Assembly: GCA_049724395.1 (NCBI GenBank)
Contig: JAUGWO010000271.1
Location: 1-64,000, forward strand
Length of the DNA: 64,000 bases
Origin: Spongospora subterranea f. sp. subterranea
Lineage: Eukaryota; Endomyxa: Phytomyxea; Phytomyxea; Plasmodiophorida
Direction: 5' to 3'
Position numbers and translations under genes: made by a program
The notes under the pieces: model-generated
The model's input: only the letters and a program-made list of their open reading frames with translations
Databases searched by the model: none
What the model was told of the DNA's origin: nothing
In this document: positions 1 through 11,127 of the stretch, in pieces
Position numbering within the stretch: the stretch's first letter is position 1
Layout of the letters: each line of letters begins with the position of its first letter

Positions 1-710
1 AAATAGTCATTGCTTAGGTTGGCGTAGACCGTTCAATCCAATTCAAACCTGACTGTTTGTTCAAAATCTTCTTGGCCCTACAATGCAAGGACGTCCAGTG
101 GGTGTCTCCCAGGCGAGGATAGTTTCTTTTGTAAAAGAGCAACTCGCATTGACGGTATTAGATGAGCACGAGCTCCAGGATTGCTCTGATGGCATCTGCT
201 GAGGCGGTGAAGATGACTTCGCACCTCCGTGCCTCAATGTTGAAAGCACCTCAACCATGTCAATGTTCTGTTTTGAACCGAACGCGTCCACCATCGCTAA
301 CATCGCACTCGCGGCCTGAACAATAAAACATTCCGCTGGACTCGGATCCATTGTGTTAATTGAGGTATTTATGAATATCCCATGGGATTGATTCAGATGG
401 ACTTTTGGGTGTGTCGTTTTGGAAGAATTAATCACCATTGACTTTCTTGGGTGTGTCGTTTTGGAAGAATAAATCACCATTGACTTTCTTGGGAGTGTCG
501 AATTGATCCTTGGATTAATCTAGGGCTGGGTGTGTGACACACCAAAAACAGGTCACTCATTCAAAATGCAATTCAAGTTGGGCTGCGCTCATTTTGAGTG
601 GCCCAATTGCCCTATGGCCATACAATGTTAATCGAGTACTGTACTGGAGAGATTAAGCTTGCCACGCAATTTGGATTGCGTGAAGCTACAACATGACTGG
701 GATACTCGAC
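1..710. other. No recognisable gene
   Basis: The only long open frame is on the minus strand, 480 to 61. Its N-terminal part comes from a short imperfect direct repeat around 390-500 (a repeated stretch reading gtgtcgttttggaagaat), so its first residues repeat themselves. I recognise no domain. The stretch is most likely degenerate intergenic or transposon-derived DNA next to the palindrome that follows. Confidence 0.4.
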
Positions 711-985
711 TGACAATGTTTCGCCATCGGCGAGAAGCTGCACACTTTAAACCTCAGCGGAAATTGTATTTGATCCCGCTAAATGTAAGACGTCTCAGCA
801 TTAATATCCACACTTAAACATTGTAATATAGCTTGACAATTCACACACCCGACTCAGTGCGAATTGTCAAGCTATATTACAATGTTTAAGTGTGGATATT
901 AATGCTGAGACGTCTTACATTTTAGCGGGGAATCAATTTCCACTGAGGTTAAAGTGTGCAGCTCTCGCCAATGGCTTGTGACACT
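711..985. repeat. Long foldback palindrome (MITE-like)
   Basis: A large inverted repeat. The inner arms, 781-842 and 861-922, are complementary over about 62 bases with essentially no mismatch, around an 18-base loop. Similarity continues outward with small gaps to about 711 on the left and 985 on the right (for example gctgcacactttaa pairs with ttaaagtgtgcagc). No protein is encoded in the arms. The form fits a foldback or MITE element, or the fused ends of a larger DNA transposon. I could not define a target-site duplication. Confidence 0.75.
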
Positions 986-1695
986 TGTCTACAAGATTTT
1001 TTGGCAACAAATTCGATGTCTGAAAATAGTGTCGGAATGGAGACCCACAAGAATTCTCGCAGCTGGGTTTCGCTGTGACGATGAATCAGATAAAGGAATA
1101 TTCTCCAGTATGGTATTGACATCGTTCAGTGAACAACAAGCCAAGCATTGCTGGTGAGCGAGTGAAATTCCTTAAGCAAATATCAGCTAAAATATGTCAT
1201 AAAAACCATCTATACCTATATTGGTAACAGATTGATTCGAAACAGGGTTGAGGATGGAGAAGACAGCACAATCCTCGTCTGAAGCGCACACAATCAAATA
1301 TTCTGACAAAAACAAACTCGGCTTTGCTACTTTGAATATTTAAGCCGTCACTGTCGACGCCAAAACTTGATGAACCGCTTGAGCAATCATCATCCATACT
1401 TGTCGAAGATGATTCTTTGGTAAAAACATTATATTTCTGACCCTGAGCAGGTGTTGTACGCAACGGTCGACAATTATGTTCACCTACGAAATTACTTAGG
1501 ATGAATGAAAGCAGCAATATTGCTCACATGCCTGTAGGGGAAGGTTTGCCATTGGAGGTCAAAGCTGTAGCAAGGTGCACTCCACACATCGTAGCATCTG
1601 TGATGAACGATAATAGTGCCATACTGGAACATCATATCTATCGACAGATGCATTGGTCGCTATATTGCGAGCACTTTTAGTATACGAGGGTGATT
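986..1695. other. No recognisable gene
   Basis: Only short open frames (954-1157 plus, 1197-1517 minus) without recognisable domains. It lies between the foldback palindrome and the 3' end of the MULE remnant, and probably belongs to one of them or is decayed intergenic DNA. Confidence 0.35.
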
Positions 1696-2973
1696 TTAGA
1701 TGAAAACCCTACTGATATCAAGATTGGACGCCTTTTGAACAGGTTCTTGTGAAACACATCGGTCCAATAAGAATGACTTGTACGAATCCGATATCAACGA
1801 TGATGTCGGAGTAAACGTCGGCTTATGGGGAGGCGCTTTATCCCTACCAGAACGACAATCCTGCAAATTCTGCAGCTGATTGTGCGACTCTTGCCGCGAG
1901 GTCCCCACGAAATGAGCCAACGTAGGATGAGCACTCGGAAAAAGGGAATTCAAAAAAGAATTGTAACGCTCCAACGGATTGTTCGTTCTATTGGAAATCT
2001 CCTCCTGTTGAGCAATCTGACGCGAGATGTTCCAATCGTTCGGGGAATACTTCTTGATCCATCTTCTTTCAAAATAATCGAAAAACTCCTCGAGTCTTGG
2101 CCCATCTTCTTCAAAGTCTGAGACGTTTGACCGAATAAAATCAAAGCCCGTTGTTGTAATCTCGGAATGCGGAATGAGAGTCAGAACGTCTAAGACGCCA
2201 GGCCTCATCAGCCTGTTGAACGTTTCTGAGCTTACACCAATATTCATGAGTCGTCGACGAACGGCTTGTTTCCAATGGAAGAAGCATCCAGTAATGGGCG
2301 TTGCAGGATATATGCCTGATTATCAGATACAGTGAGTAAAAAATGGGTGAGAGGGAACAAGTTAGTTACGTTTGATGGCTCCCATCGACGCAACCTCAAA
2401 GTCGCAGCAAATGCTCCCTGGAGAAATATCCGCCTCCACGGCGGCGTTGATTTGGCGCAAACAAAATTTATACAATCTTTGAGATTTTCCCTGTCATCAA
2501 AATATAGAAGACTGGCAGATATAGATCAAAATCGTCATCTTTTGCCATGACAATAAGGAGTTGGGAGCGGGCACAGACCGAACGTCGCGTCAATAAAAAC
2601 ATGGATATTCGACCGTCTAAAAATACAATACAGCCCGGGCAAACCTTACCCGGTAACTCTCCCTTGCGTTGTACCTTCACAAAATGGAGTGTTAGCCCTG
2701 AGATGTACCCTCATAAAACGGGGTATTAAAACACAGACAAGAAGTCATTCCGTCCATTAAAAGTGACAATTCAGGCTGTTCAACGTCTTGCAGCCTATCC
2801 GCTGCTCGACTACCATTGCGAGCGTGCGAGACGCGCCTTAAAATTTGTGTTTTTGTTAAAACTTTCAAGATGCTGTCGGAAAGCGGGGAAATTAATTCCT
2901 GACTAATCCTCGTCCAAATCGCTCCCGCTGACAGCGTCCGATTGAGCGACAGCTCATCGGCCATGTTAGACAT
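1696..2973 (-). pseudogene. MULE-type (Mutator-like) transposase remnant
   Basis: Read on the minus strand, the upstream part (2973 to about 2700) encodes a segment beginning near ADELSLNRTLSAGAIW, as in FLYWCH/MULE proteins. The downstream part (2247-1696) has the usual MULE C-terminal pattern: an FFDYFERRWI-like helix, then RTNNPLERYN and a HPTLAHFV stretch (compare N-x-L-E in family members). The two parts are in different frames and the middle (about 2250-2700) is full of stops, so the copy is dead. DDE catalytic residues could not all be identified. The family call rests on the C-terminal motif order. Confidence 0.6.
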
Positions 2974-2997
2974 CTGAACACAGAGTCAATATGTACA

Positions 2998-3463
2998 TCA
3001 CAATTTACATGGTGTCAACCTGTTGTCGAACCTGTATCCAAACAGTACGGTATCGAGAAGCCTGGTGAAAGATAGCCAAAGCAGAAGACGAAGGGGAACC
3101 AGAGGATTTTGTAAAGCGGATTGTGGGACGTCGAGATGCCATACGCTCATGCAAGGCACGGAGATGCTGGTTGCGTTCAGGTTCAGTGCAAGTCGGGCAT
3201 TGTTGTACCAGATGATCAATAGAATGACAGTGCAGACACTGAGGCGTGAAACCGACGTACTTATGCGACGATGGAGGAGGCGTAACGGGAGGCGTCGGTA
3301 GATGGTGAATGAGTAGAGCGCGCAGGTGGAATAAGTTGGGAAGGAGGAGTTGCAGAAGAAGGAATCGCAGCAGAAGAAGGAATCGCAGATGGAAAGTGTG
3401 CATAACGCGCCGGAGGATTGTTTCTTTTAAAGGAATCAAAACCGATCGAATCTCAGCCAACAT
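2998..3463 (-). pseudogene. Zinc-knuckle fragment, probably of a retroelement (fossil)
   Basis: A minus-strand open frame with a proline-rich stretch followed by a single CCHC zinc knuckle (C-x2-C-x4-H-x4-C, seen as CLHCHSIDHLVQQC) and a basic tail. Such knuckles occur in nucleocapsid-like proteins of retroelements and in some cellular RNA-binding proteins. With no other gene part attached and transposon remains on both sides, I treat it as a broken retroelement piece of unknown family. The plus strand over 3300-3400 is purine-rich low-complexity DNA. Confidence 0.35.
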
Positions 3464-3619
3464 AGACGCCTTGGCGTATACGATTTCAAAACGCGGACTC
3501 CAGGGACCGCGTGGAAGAACACTTCAATGAGCACAGCGGGGAGGACGAAAACACTCGCCGGTCGTCCCGGTCGCGGCAATCGAAATAAAACACTATCCAG
3601 CACGATGTGTCGAAATTTG

Positions 3620-3980
3620 TTGTATAAATGACATCATAGGTGAAACATTACGTCGAAAACCAGGCGGTTCTTTACCTGGTCGTCGCCCCAATCTTCCTCG
3701 CGATCGTGCTACACTTCTCGATTGTCGACCATCACAACGCTGGACAAAATACTCATAAACTTCGACGACGCCAGTTATTATCGACTGGAATAACTCCCGC
3801 CTCATCTAAATCGACGGCGAAAGAGCTGTGAATTGTACAATGGAGACGCGGAGAAGTAATTATTGAACAGACGACTATGCGCAGCTGCACGATCGCGAGG
3901 CAAATTGGGGCGACGATTAGGTAAAGAACCGCCTGGTTTTCGACGTAAATTTTCACCTATGATGTCATCATTGCTTGCTC
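3620..3980. repeat. Imperfect inverted duplication
   Basis: About 100 bases at 3622-3720 recur in inverted orientation at about 3890-3975, with only a few differences (both arms contain gaaaaccaggcggttcttta on their own strand). Both arms translate outward-to-inward to the same basic peptide (LRRKPGGSLP, then RRPNLPRDRA). The centre between the arms is not repeated. This fits terminal inverted repeats of a foldback/MULE-like element, or a head-to-head duplication of a short coding piece. Confidence 0.65.
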
Positions 3981-4261
3981 GCAAAGTTCGTCGTCGTCAT
4001 CGTCATGCAAGTGTGCCCTGAGGCGCGGAAGCACTGCCTCCATGAATTTACCAGAATATATAGTTGTGTCTTGCGTCATGTGCTCGCTGCCGGCAGAGAA
4101 ATTGGGGGAACCGTGACCGATGCCACATATTCCTACTTCAGACATGGATAGTCAGCAGTTTACTGTGTGCTGTTAAAGCGGTGGGTTCCTGTGTTGTTTA
4201 CGAGGACCTCGTGTTTAACTGTACTGTACAACATCACGAGGCTCATTTTCCTGCCTACTGA

Positions 4262-6234
4262 ACATGATTGTGGCCGCAATCTATTCACTGCAACTTTCAA
4301 CTCGCGAACAGGAGCTGCAACGGATTGAGCTGTTTCGGTGCAGTCATGGACTTCTCAGAGGCGCAAAGGAACGGATTTATCAAGTCATATTTGACCATTC
4401 ATTGGTTCATTCATGAACACTCATGGTCTCGAGCTAGCAGGCGAATCTTTGAGTGAGAGAGCCAACAGGTTCATTAAGGGATGCCATGTACATTTCCTTA
4501 GCTCTGCTGAACGGCTCAACCGCAACTACTCTGTTGTCGGGAAACACGATAACGTTGAGTTTATGGCGAAAATTCAAAGCTCATTCAGGAGCCCGTCAAT
4601 GAGATTTTTATTACAGTACAGTCCGAATATCCCAACGCCACCAAATGGTTTGAATGGTGGCTTCGTGACGCGGTCGCTAGACTTATATTTGCTTGCAAAT
4701 CGTGCACTGATAAAGAATTCGAAGAAATGGCCCGCAGTGATTCGAACCCAATCGAGTCAATGCATTCGACAGTTTATCAGATTGCGGATCGCAAAAATTC
4801 GCTTGTGAATGGAATGTCAATCTTGACGATGTTCTCGGAGCCTTAACGACAAGATTTCGAGGATGTCGCATCTGGCGTAACCGTTCACTACGGGCAAGCT
4901 GAACGATGGAAAAGGCAAATCGATAAATACGCCAGAAAGGCGCCGGTTATCTTTCGCAATCGGAAACTTGCCAATGACGGGCGAGCCCCTGACACTTTTA
5001 AGGAATTAGTTGGCCCGGACAATACTATAGTGAAAGCTAAATTAGGTCGCCCCAAAGGAAGTCGTAGCATTGATAGAAATGCACTGACTGCGTATCAAAG
5101 TTATTGCCATGACAATAATACGTGCGACATCACCTCTTTGTTGGAATGTTTATTTGCTTGTTTCAAGGTTTGCCCTGTACGTAGATTGATCGTTAAATTT
5201 GTGCGATTCTAACTCTCAACTCTATGTCACTCAGATGAATGCAATGCTGTTTTCTGGCTGCTATGAGCCTTTTTTGAAAATGATTGGTCATTTTCAACTC
5301 AGGTCCGAGGCTTCGTCAGATACGAACATTACTGGACTGCTCAAATCCGGTCTCAGTCAACTTGTCCAGTTCGTGGTACATGACCGAAAACTTTTCCGTT
5401 CAGGCCTGTTTGGTAATCCTGCCACCGTTTTGCAAGCACTGTTCCAAGTGGATGATCACTCAGATTTCTGTACCTTCCTTCATGTTATATTGTCAACTGA
5501 TTACTAACGATTCGAATTGCGCCTGATTGCTTTTGTTTTTCAGCGATCTCTCTTCTGTGACGCTGGACATGAAAATAGTTATTCTGAAAGGAGTTTGCCT
5601 GTTATTGTATGTTGATTGGGAAGAGTCTTGTATTGGCGATTATTGATGAAATTGTAATCTTCAGGAGATTTCTGCGTTGGTGGTTGCGCAACTAGGTGAC
5701 AATCTTCCCGATATTTTGAATCGGTGGTCAACAACCGCCATTGACGACTGGATGCCGAGGGGCTGCAATTGCTGCCACCTGAAAGTAATCCACTGCAGAA
5801 CTAAAGTGAAGTTATCGAACAAGGTGCTATTCATTGAACTAGGTATGGATATTGAGAGTGAACAGCTCCGATGTCCTGAAACTATGAGTGTGGACGGTCG
5901 TGACTGGCAGTTGATGGGCCGCATTTACTCATCTAAGGACTGGGGCTGCCATTTTTTTGCAATTGTTCGAAGAAACGACGTTCCGCTGAAGGGTTTCTAT
6001 ATCTATGATGATCTCGTCAACAGTGGACGTGCAATGTATCATTCCCTAAATCTCCCGGAGCTCTGCAGTCAAAATTTGGTATTCGTCGGTGTAGCTGCGT
6101 CCGCAGAAGTGTATCGGTCTCAAAATTTGAGACCGTTGGGTAGCGGAGGGAATTACCTATCCGGCGGCACATTGTGCGGCCTGGGCGAATGCTTTCCGGG
6201 GACGCTGCGTTGCTTGGATGTTTCGTCAGCGTAG
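4262..6234 (+). pseudogene. DDE transposon with ubiquitin-protease-like (C19) domain
   Basis: The region encodes, across several plus-strand frames, a protein of transposon type. Around 4480-4830 one can read a DDE-family stretch with YPNATKWFEWWL and SNPIESMHSTVYQ. This is followed near 5040-5160 by a basic linker (GRPKGSRS) and a cysteine box resembling peptidase C19 (NTC then LLECLF). The open frame 5677-6234 carries a histidine box (GCHFFAIVRR) and an IYDDL motif as in ubiquitin-specific proteases. Frames change between blocks; some changes may be introns (a GT-AG pair could join 5165 to 5220), others damage. The transposon superfamily is not certain. Confidence 0.5.
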
Positions 6235-6238
6235 GGGC

Positions 6239-8245
6239 TCACGTCGCGATCAGGGTCGTTAACGGCGACACGGAGTCGGCCGTCCTGTGTAGATACACTC
6301 GGTTGCTGCGCAGGTGGTTGGGTAGGGGTTTGAGGTAGGGTGCCGGTAGAGGAATGTGACCGCTGTGGGCGGCACCTGGCAGCAGACTGCAGCAGAAGTG
6401 AAACCCGTTCCCAACCGCCGGGGCGGGTTCTGGAGAAGAGCGGTTGGGTTTTCCTGCGTCGGGTGGGCGGCGGTGCGGTTGGACATTCTTCGACAGAGTT
6501 CGGAGGCGTGCGGGCCGGAGAGTTGGGTGACCTCGGTGAAAGCGATTGTAGTCTTGCCGCTGGAGGCGCATGAGCTTGCTGACGCGGTGGTCGTGCCAGG
6601 CAGCGGTTCTGATGGCCGACGGGATGGCGCACGCTTGAAATCGCTCTTTGAAAGCCGGGCTTAGGTACCTCGGCAGGTCATTGAGCGGGTTGGCGGCGGT
6701 ATGGCCATATTCTTGCTCGAACCGGCGCTTGGCGGTTGATTGAGCATCGTCGCCAGGAAGTCGCCAGCAGGTTGTCTCGTGTGCTGGAGGCGATCCGAAA
6801 GACGGTATGCGCGAGGAGATTTCTTTCGGGTCCAAACTGGCAGGCTCGCATCCGGGCTTCGAAGCTCAGGCGGAGTTGCGTTTGGCGGGTTCTGGCCGGC
6901 GAGGCGCAGCATCAGGTAGTTCCCTCGGCCTGAGTTGATGCATCTGCCCAGGTACTTGGAAATCAGGCGGTCGACTGCTTCGAGTGCTGATGACCGGTGA
7001 GCGGTATGGCCATTCGTAGTCGATTCGGGATCTGCCGAAGGCGGCGATAATCCTAGCCTTGGTGGTCAGTGAGATGGCTGGGGTCTTGATGGTCTGTAGT
7101 TGCTAGTTGCCGAACAAAGCTCCGTTGTCCTGTCCATTTCGATCGGTGAGCCGAGAGCCATGGGGATTTTGCCGTTCACAACCTTCACGCCGAGCAGCGA
7201 TGTGATGGCGGTCACGGGGAGGGGCTGATCGGTCAGAGAGAGAGGGTGGACCAGCTGGAGCGAATCGGCAGCGAAACTGACGACTTCTTCACGTTATATG
7301 AATAAAAATGATCTTGAGCATACTCCTGTGCTGCTTGTAGCCTGTCCTGCATGACCTGTTGATCCCAATGGAAGAGGGTTTGATCATAGGCGTACATCAG
7401 GCATGGGAACACGACGTCATTGAGAAATGGTCAGCCGCAGTTTCCACATGCTTCCTGGAGTTGGGCGTGCAGGTTGTCGACGAGGATGTTGAACATCTCG
7501 GGGCTCAGGACGTCGCCCTGTGAGACGCTGACGGCCAGCGACTCTTGCCCGTCGAGGCGCACGACGACAGAGCAGCAGTCGAGGAGCGATTGCAGGACGC
7601 CGATCATGTGGCGATCAGCGCCACGAGTTGTCTATTTCTGCCAGATTAGCGCGCGGGCGGCCCGATCATAGGCCTTGCTGATATCGAGCAGAACGGTCGT
7701 CAGAGGTTTGTCCAGCCGGTCGTACCGATGGGTGAACTCGTCGGCCACGAAACGGCGTAGACAATCCCCGTTCGCGGTAGAAAGCCAGTCTGGAGGATGT
7801 GGCGCTGGATCAGGCCCCGGCTTCGCAGGATTTGTCGGACGCACAGTTCGTAGACTTTGTTAAGGTGGCATTGAAGGGCGATGCCTCGCCAGTCGGCGGC
7901 CACGTGTAGGTCGGCTCCTTTCTTTGGGATCGGCGTCATGAAGGCCCTTAGCCAGACAGACGGGGTGACCCTGTTGGGCGTTCAGATTACGGAACATGTT
8001 GTGCAAGAGCTCGACAGCCGGTTCTGGGAGACATTTGAAAATATTGGAGGGCACTATCGGGGCCAATAGCTTTGCAACACCGGAGGCGGTGGATTGTCAC
8101 GGTCGGCATTTCCACCGGGAAGGCGTCGTTTCGGGTGGCGTCCAGACTGGCTGGTTTGCGCGCCGAGGAGAATGGGGCAGTGGGAGTTCCCACTTCGGCG
8201 GCGAACAGCTGCTGGTAGAAGGCGTTGAATTGCATTAAGTGTCAT
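6239..8245 (-). pseudogene. LINE (non-LTR retrotransposon) reverse-transcriptase remnant
   Basis: On the minus strand the reverse-transcriptase fingers and palm can be followed from about 8070 downward: GPDS, FKCLPEPAVELLHNMF, the block MTPIPKKGADLHVAADWRG, then LLDISKAYDRAARALIW (palm motif with catalytic Asp) and SQGDVLSPEMFNILVDNLHA. The usual YADD box appears as YAYDQ near 7395, so one catalytic Asp position is altered. Downstream (6912-6239) are basic, proline-rich frames that may be the 3' part of the element. Frames shift repeatedly, so this copy is dead. GC content is visibly higher than in the host genes around it. Confidence 0.75.
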
Positions 8246-8289
8246 GAACGGTACTTGCTAGGGTTCATGCCTAACTAGATATCACTAAT

Positions 8290-9400
8290 AAACGACTAAA
8301 GCGTACCGTCCGAACTGGGCAAAAGCTCAGTTCGGACAACGTCGTTACTATTAACATCGTTTGTATTAACATTCCTGACAGTTTGTCCGACCTTTTGTCG
8401 CTAACCTCCTTCTCCTCTCACCTAACTAACAGCTAACTTAATCTCTCTACCTCCCTTTACTCACTTAACCTCTCCTTCTCTCTTGCTCTCTCCCTTCCTT
8501 TCTCAAACTACCATCTATATTTCTCTATAACTTACCGCCTCTAACCTTCTTTGTCGCTAACCTCTCTCCCTCTCACCTAACTAACCGCTAATTAATCTCT
8601 CTACCTCCTTTTACTCACTTAACCTCTCCCTCTGTTTTTCCCTCTCTCTTCCTCTCTCAAATGACTGGCCCGGACGCCATAGCGACGCGATCTACAACGA
8701 GACAGGAACACGATCCCACGGTTCAAGAGGTACTGGCCCAACTCGCTGCTTATCGCGCCGAAACGGATGAACGGATCGCTCAACTGTCGGCTGCGCTCTC
8801 CCAGGCCATGAAACTCGACAACTTAATAAACCACGTAACACGTGGAATCCAACTGAGGGAAACCTCAGTTGGATCAACGTCGTTTAAGCTAATACGCACG
8901 TAATCGTTGCTTGTTTCATAACAGTTTGATCCAACCGCACATCCTCGCCCCCTCGCTATGACCAGCGCGAAACCACTGACCAGAGCGTCGTCCAAACCCA
9001 CCTCGCCCATGGCCATGTCTTCGAAGAAGTCGACACTCAACCGACACGATCAAACCATACAAGCCCTTCTACTACAAGTTGCACAGCTTGAACTGAGAAT
9101 TCTTCACGATTCACAAGGTCAGACGAAAATTGATGGGGGGCAATTCCCAGACCCCCCATTTCGATGGGAATTCAATCGACTTGTCCATCTGGTTATGCCA
9201 AATGGAAAACTACCTCACAGTGCACAGTAACTCCATCTCAACGGGCCGCTCAAAGGTGGCATTCTACCTCTCCCTTTTGCAAGGTGACGCATTGTCCTGG
9301 GTGTCGCACCATTTCAAGAAGAACGAAAAGATGAGACACAATTCCTACACCATCTAAGACACATGTATCCGATTCGTCAAGAGGGCACCATTTTCTGTCG
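8290..9400 (+). mobile_element. Ty3/gypsy-like LTR-retrotransposon leader and gag fossil
   Basis: A pyrimidine-rich leader (8390-8660) with a roughly 156-base direct repeat is followed by a gag-like coding region. The clearest block is at about 9130-9300, with the gag pattern of a short FDGN start, a WLCQMENYL helix and a FYLSLLQGDALSW helix. Two stem-loops with related sequence lie at 8309-8338 and 8846-8874. No protease, reverse transcriptase or integrase part is visible and I could not match two LTRs, so this is an incomplete, broken fossil. Its age cannot be judged without sister copies. Confidence 0.55.
8393..8640 (+). repeat. Direct repeat of a pyrimidine-rich unit, period about 156 bp
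   Basis: The sequence starting ttgtcgctaacctc and running through ctctcacctaactaac, ttaatctctctacctcc and tttactcacttaacctctcc occurs twice, from about 8395 and from about 8551. The copies differ by a few bases. The intervening DNA is also C/T-rich. It lies in the leader of the gag-like fossil and is probably non-coding. Confidence 0.7.
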
Positions 9401-9506
9401 GCAAGCAGGCTGAAGCCGGCGTTATTGTGGGCGCAAATTGATGACCCAGAGCTTCGACTTCTGAGCAAGGTGCTGGTGGTGATTCATAGCAAACCTTCTG
9501 GCGCCG

Positions 9507-10037
9507 TTGGCGGTGAGCGGAATCATAAAACCTCCAAGCGCGTTCACAGCAAACAGCGTATTCGACTTGACCGCGGGAAATGTCAAAGGCAGGTTGCGAT
9601 CGCCTTTGACTCTGCCCAGTTGCAGAGAGTCGTTTCCAAAAGACGAATGGACTCATTTATTGATATGTTATCATCGTTGGGTTAACAATGATATCTGCCA
9701 GCTAGAGAACATCGATGAGGCAGAAATGGAAGATGAAGAAGACGCGTTTCGGCTTGTTGGCGCTTCCTTTGCAATCCTAGAGCAGTTCGTAGGCGATGCT
9801 GAAGGTTTTGAGGTGGTGATGAAGATTTCGTTCATCATACATCTCACACGTGAATCTACAGAAGTGTGTCTCGATATTTCTCTACCTCTGTTGGTCTACT
9901 CTGCATTAAAATTGGCAGTTTCTCGGTGGGCAAATGGTCGAGTCAAGATGTCCGGTAATTTAATTCCGGCGCCGCCAACTTCCTTGAGTAGAACGCGATT
10001 GGATGCAATTTACCATCGAGTTGTGGCTGTGAGATAA
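9507..10037 (+). CDS. Unassigned open frame, 176 residues
   Basis: An open frame downstream of the gag-like block; its first codon is not ATG in this window. The middle is acidic ([14 protein letters not shown]) and the rest is mixed helical sequence without a motif I recognise. It may be the tail of the adjacent retroelement, a cut-off host exon or chance. No splice-supported extension was found. Confidence 0.2.
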   Translation: MAVSGIIKPPSAFTANSVFDLTAGNVKGRLRSPLTLPSCRESFPKDEWTHLLICYHRWVNNDICQLENIDEAEMEDEEDAFRLVGASFAILEQFVGDAEGFEVVMKISFIIHLTRESTEVCLDISLPLLVYSALKLAVSRWANGRVKMSGNLIPAPPTSLSRTRLDAIYHRVVAVR

Positions 10038-10248
10038 CGGCCTGTACAGTGTAACATTTTAGATTCTGGTGTGTACTTTGGTGGTGGATACACAACCAGA
10101 TCTGTCAGTGGGTGTGTTGGCCACACGGCGACACCACAATACAGGAAAGGTCTGCCAATAAGTCGTATCAGGATCCGGTCATGAACGTTCAGAGTTTCAA
10201 AATCTCAATCAAGATCAATAATACACCTTGAATTAACCCGATTGACCC

Positions 10249-10445
10249 GTCCGCAAGCTGCAATATACCGTGCGGACTAATGGAGCACTCTGATTTGACG
10301 TTTATTGATAAACAACCTCTCTTTAACCGTTGTAGCGTCGTAAGGCTCCAACGAGCACGGTTAACGGTTAAAGAGAGGTTGTTTATCAATAAACGTCAAA
10401 TCAGAGTGCTCCATTAGTCCGCACGGTATATTGCAGCTTGAGGAC
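10249..10445. repeat. Long foldback palindrome (MITE-like)
   Basis: Left arm about 10249-10330 and right arm about 10363-10445 are nearly perfect reverse complements for roughly 80 bases (both contain ctctgatttgacgtttattg on opposite strands), around a 32-base loop. It does not share sequence with the palindrome at 711-985. There is no coding capacity of its own; it is a foldback element or MITE. Confidence 0.75.
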
Positions 10446-10734
10446 GGTACATCGCCCCTTCGGGATAGAGGTCCTTAAAAGCTTCTGCGAATTTATCTTT
10501 TTTTAACAACAAAGTCCTTAAGAAAGCGGGGATATCTTTCTACGAGCCATGGTGTTTGGCCTTTTCTGGACTTTTCAGTTGTACAAGGAATACACAATAA
10601 TCACACACCGATACGTTCTGTCGGTCTGTGATACTTATTCCAGAAAACTGATTTAGGACTAGAAATGTTGTAGAGAAACTTCATATATTTACGGCCGGTC
10701 GTTGCAATGATGTTTTTGATGAACCAGTTGTCGA
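10446..10734. other. Intergenic, no feature seen
   Basis: Short AT-rich stretch between the palindrome and the 3' end of the minus-strand gene at 10735-11127. It presumably contains that gene's 3' untranslated region. Confidence 0.3.
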
Positions 10735-11127
10735 TTATTCGGCGACTGTCAGTTGATGATCTGCATTGACACTCCCACTTGTCGAACGGAACAGGCCTCG
10801 CTGAGCACGTTGCTGAACACGTCGTCGATGGCTTAGTATCAGCACCTTAATCTCGACGATCAAAGTCAACATTGAAAACGCCAAGGCGGTGTACACCAAT
10901 ACCGCTGAAATCCACTTCTGTTCCGGCTTCTCCTCAATCATGATCATCAATCCCGTGACCATCAAAAACGAACCAATCAAACACAGCAGAAAAACCAGTT
11001 CTTTTAACCGTTGGAGATGCTTAAATTGGTACTCCATTGTGAACCTGGGTCGGCGCCGCATTCTCATACCTCCTTCTGCGGCCGATCTTTCACCGACAAG
11101 TCGACAACGTATTACCATAGGCCCCAT
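10735..11127 (-). CDS. Small protein with two membrane segments
   Basis: A 130-residue single-exon frame starting at an ATG at 11127. The N-terminal 35 residues are basic (RMRRRPRF). Two hydrophobic helices follow: about residues 43-64 (LVFLLCLIGSFLMVTGLMIM) and 73-95 (ISAVLVYTALAFSMLTLIVE). Then comes a basic cytosolic-looking tail (SHRRRVQQRAQR). The helical-hairpin layout fits a small integral membrane protein of the endomembrane system. I do not recognise the family. The frame is clean and codon use resembles the host genes, so it is likely real. Confidence 0.55.
   Translation of the reverse strand: MGPMVIRCRLVGERSAAEGGMRMRRRPRFTMEYQFKHLQRLKELVFLLCLIGSFLMVTGLMIMIEEKPEQKWISAVLVYTALAFSMLTLIVEIKVLILSHRRRVQQRAQRGLFRSTSGSVNADHQLTVAE

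Noticed and set aside
6240-6912. High-GC plus-strand frames (6340-6573, 6356-6664) as host genes
   Set aside because: They are antisense shadows of the minus-strand LINE remnant and have no recognisable domain.
8390-8660. CRISPR-like or regulatory direct repeats
   Set aside because: Only two copies of a long pyrimidine-rich unit, in a eukaryotic retroelement leader; no regular short repeats and spacers.
8845-8945. Hammerhead ribozyme in the stem-loop near the gag fossil
   Set aside because: The CTGATGA and GAAA core in the required order is missing. The covarying stems are reported as a finding without a ribozyme name.
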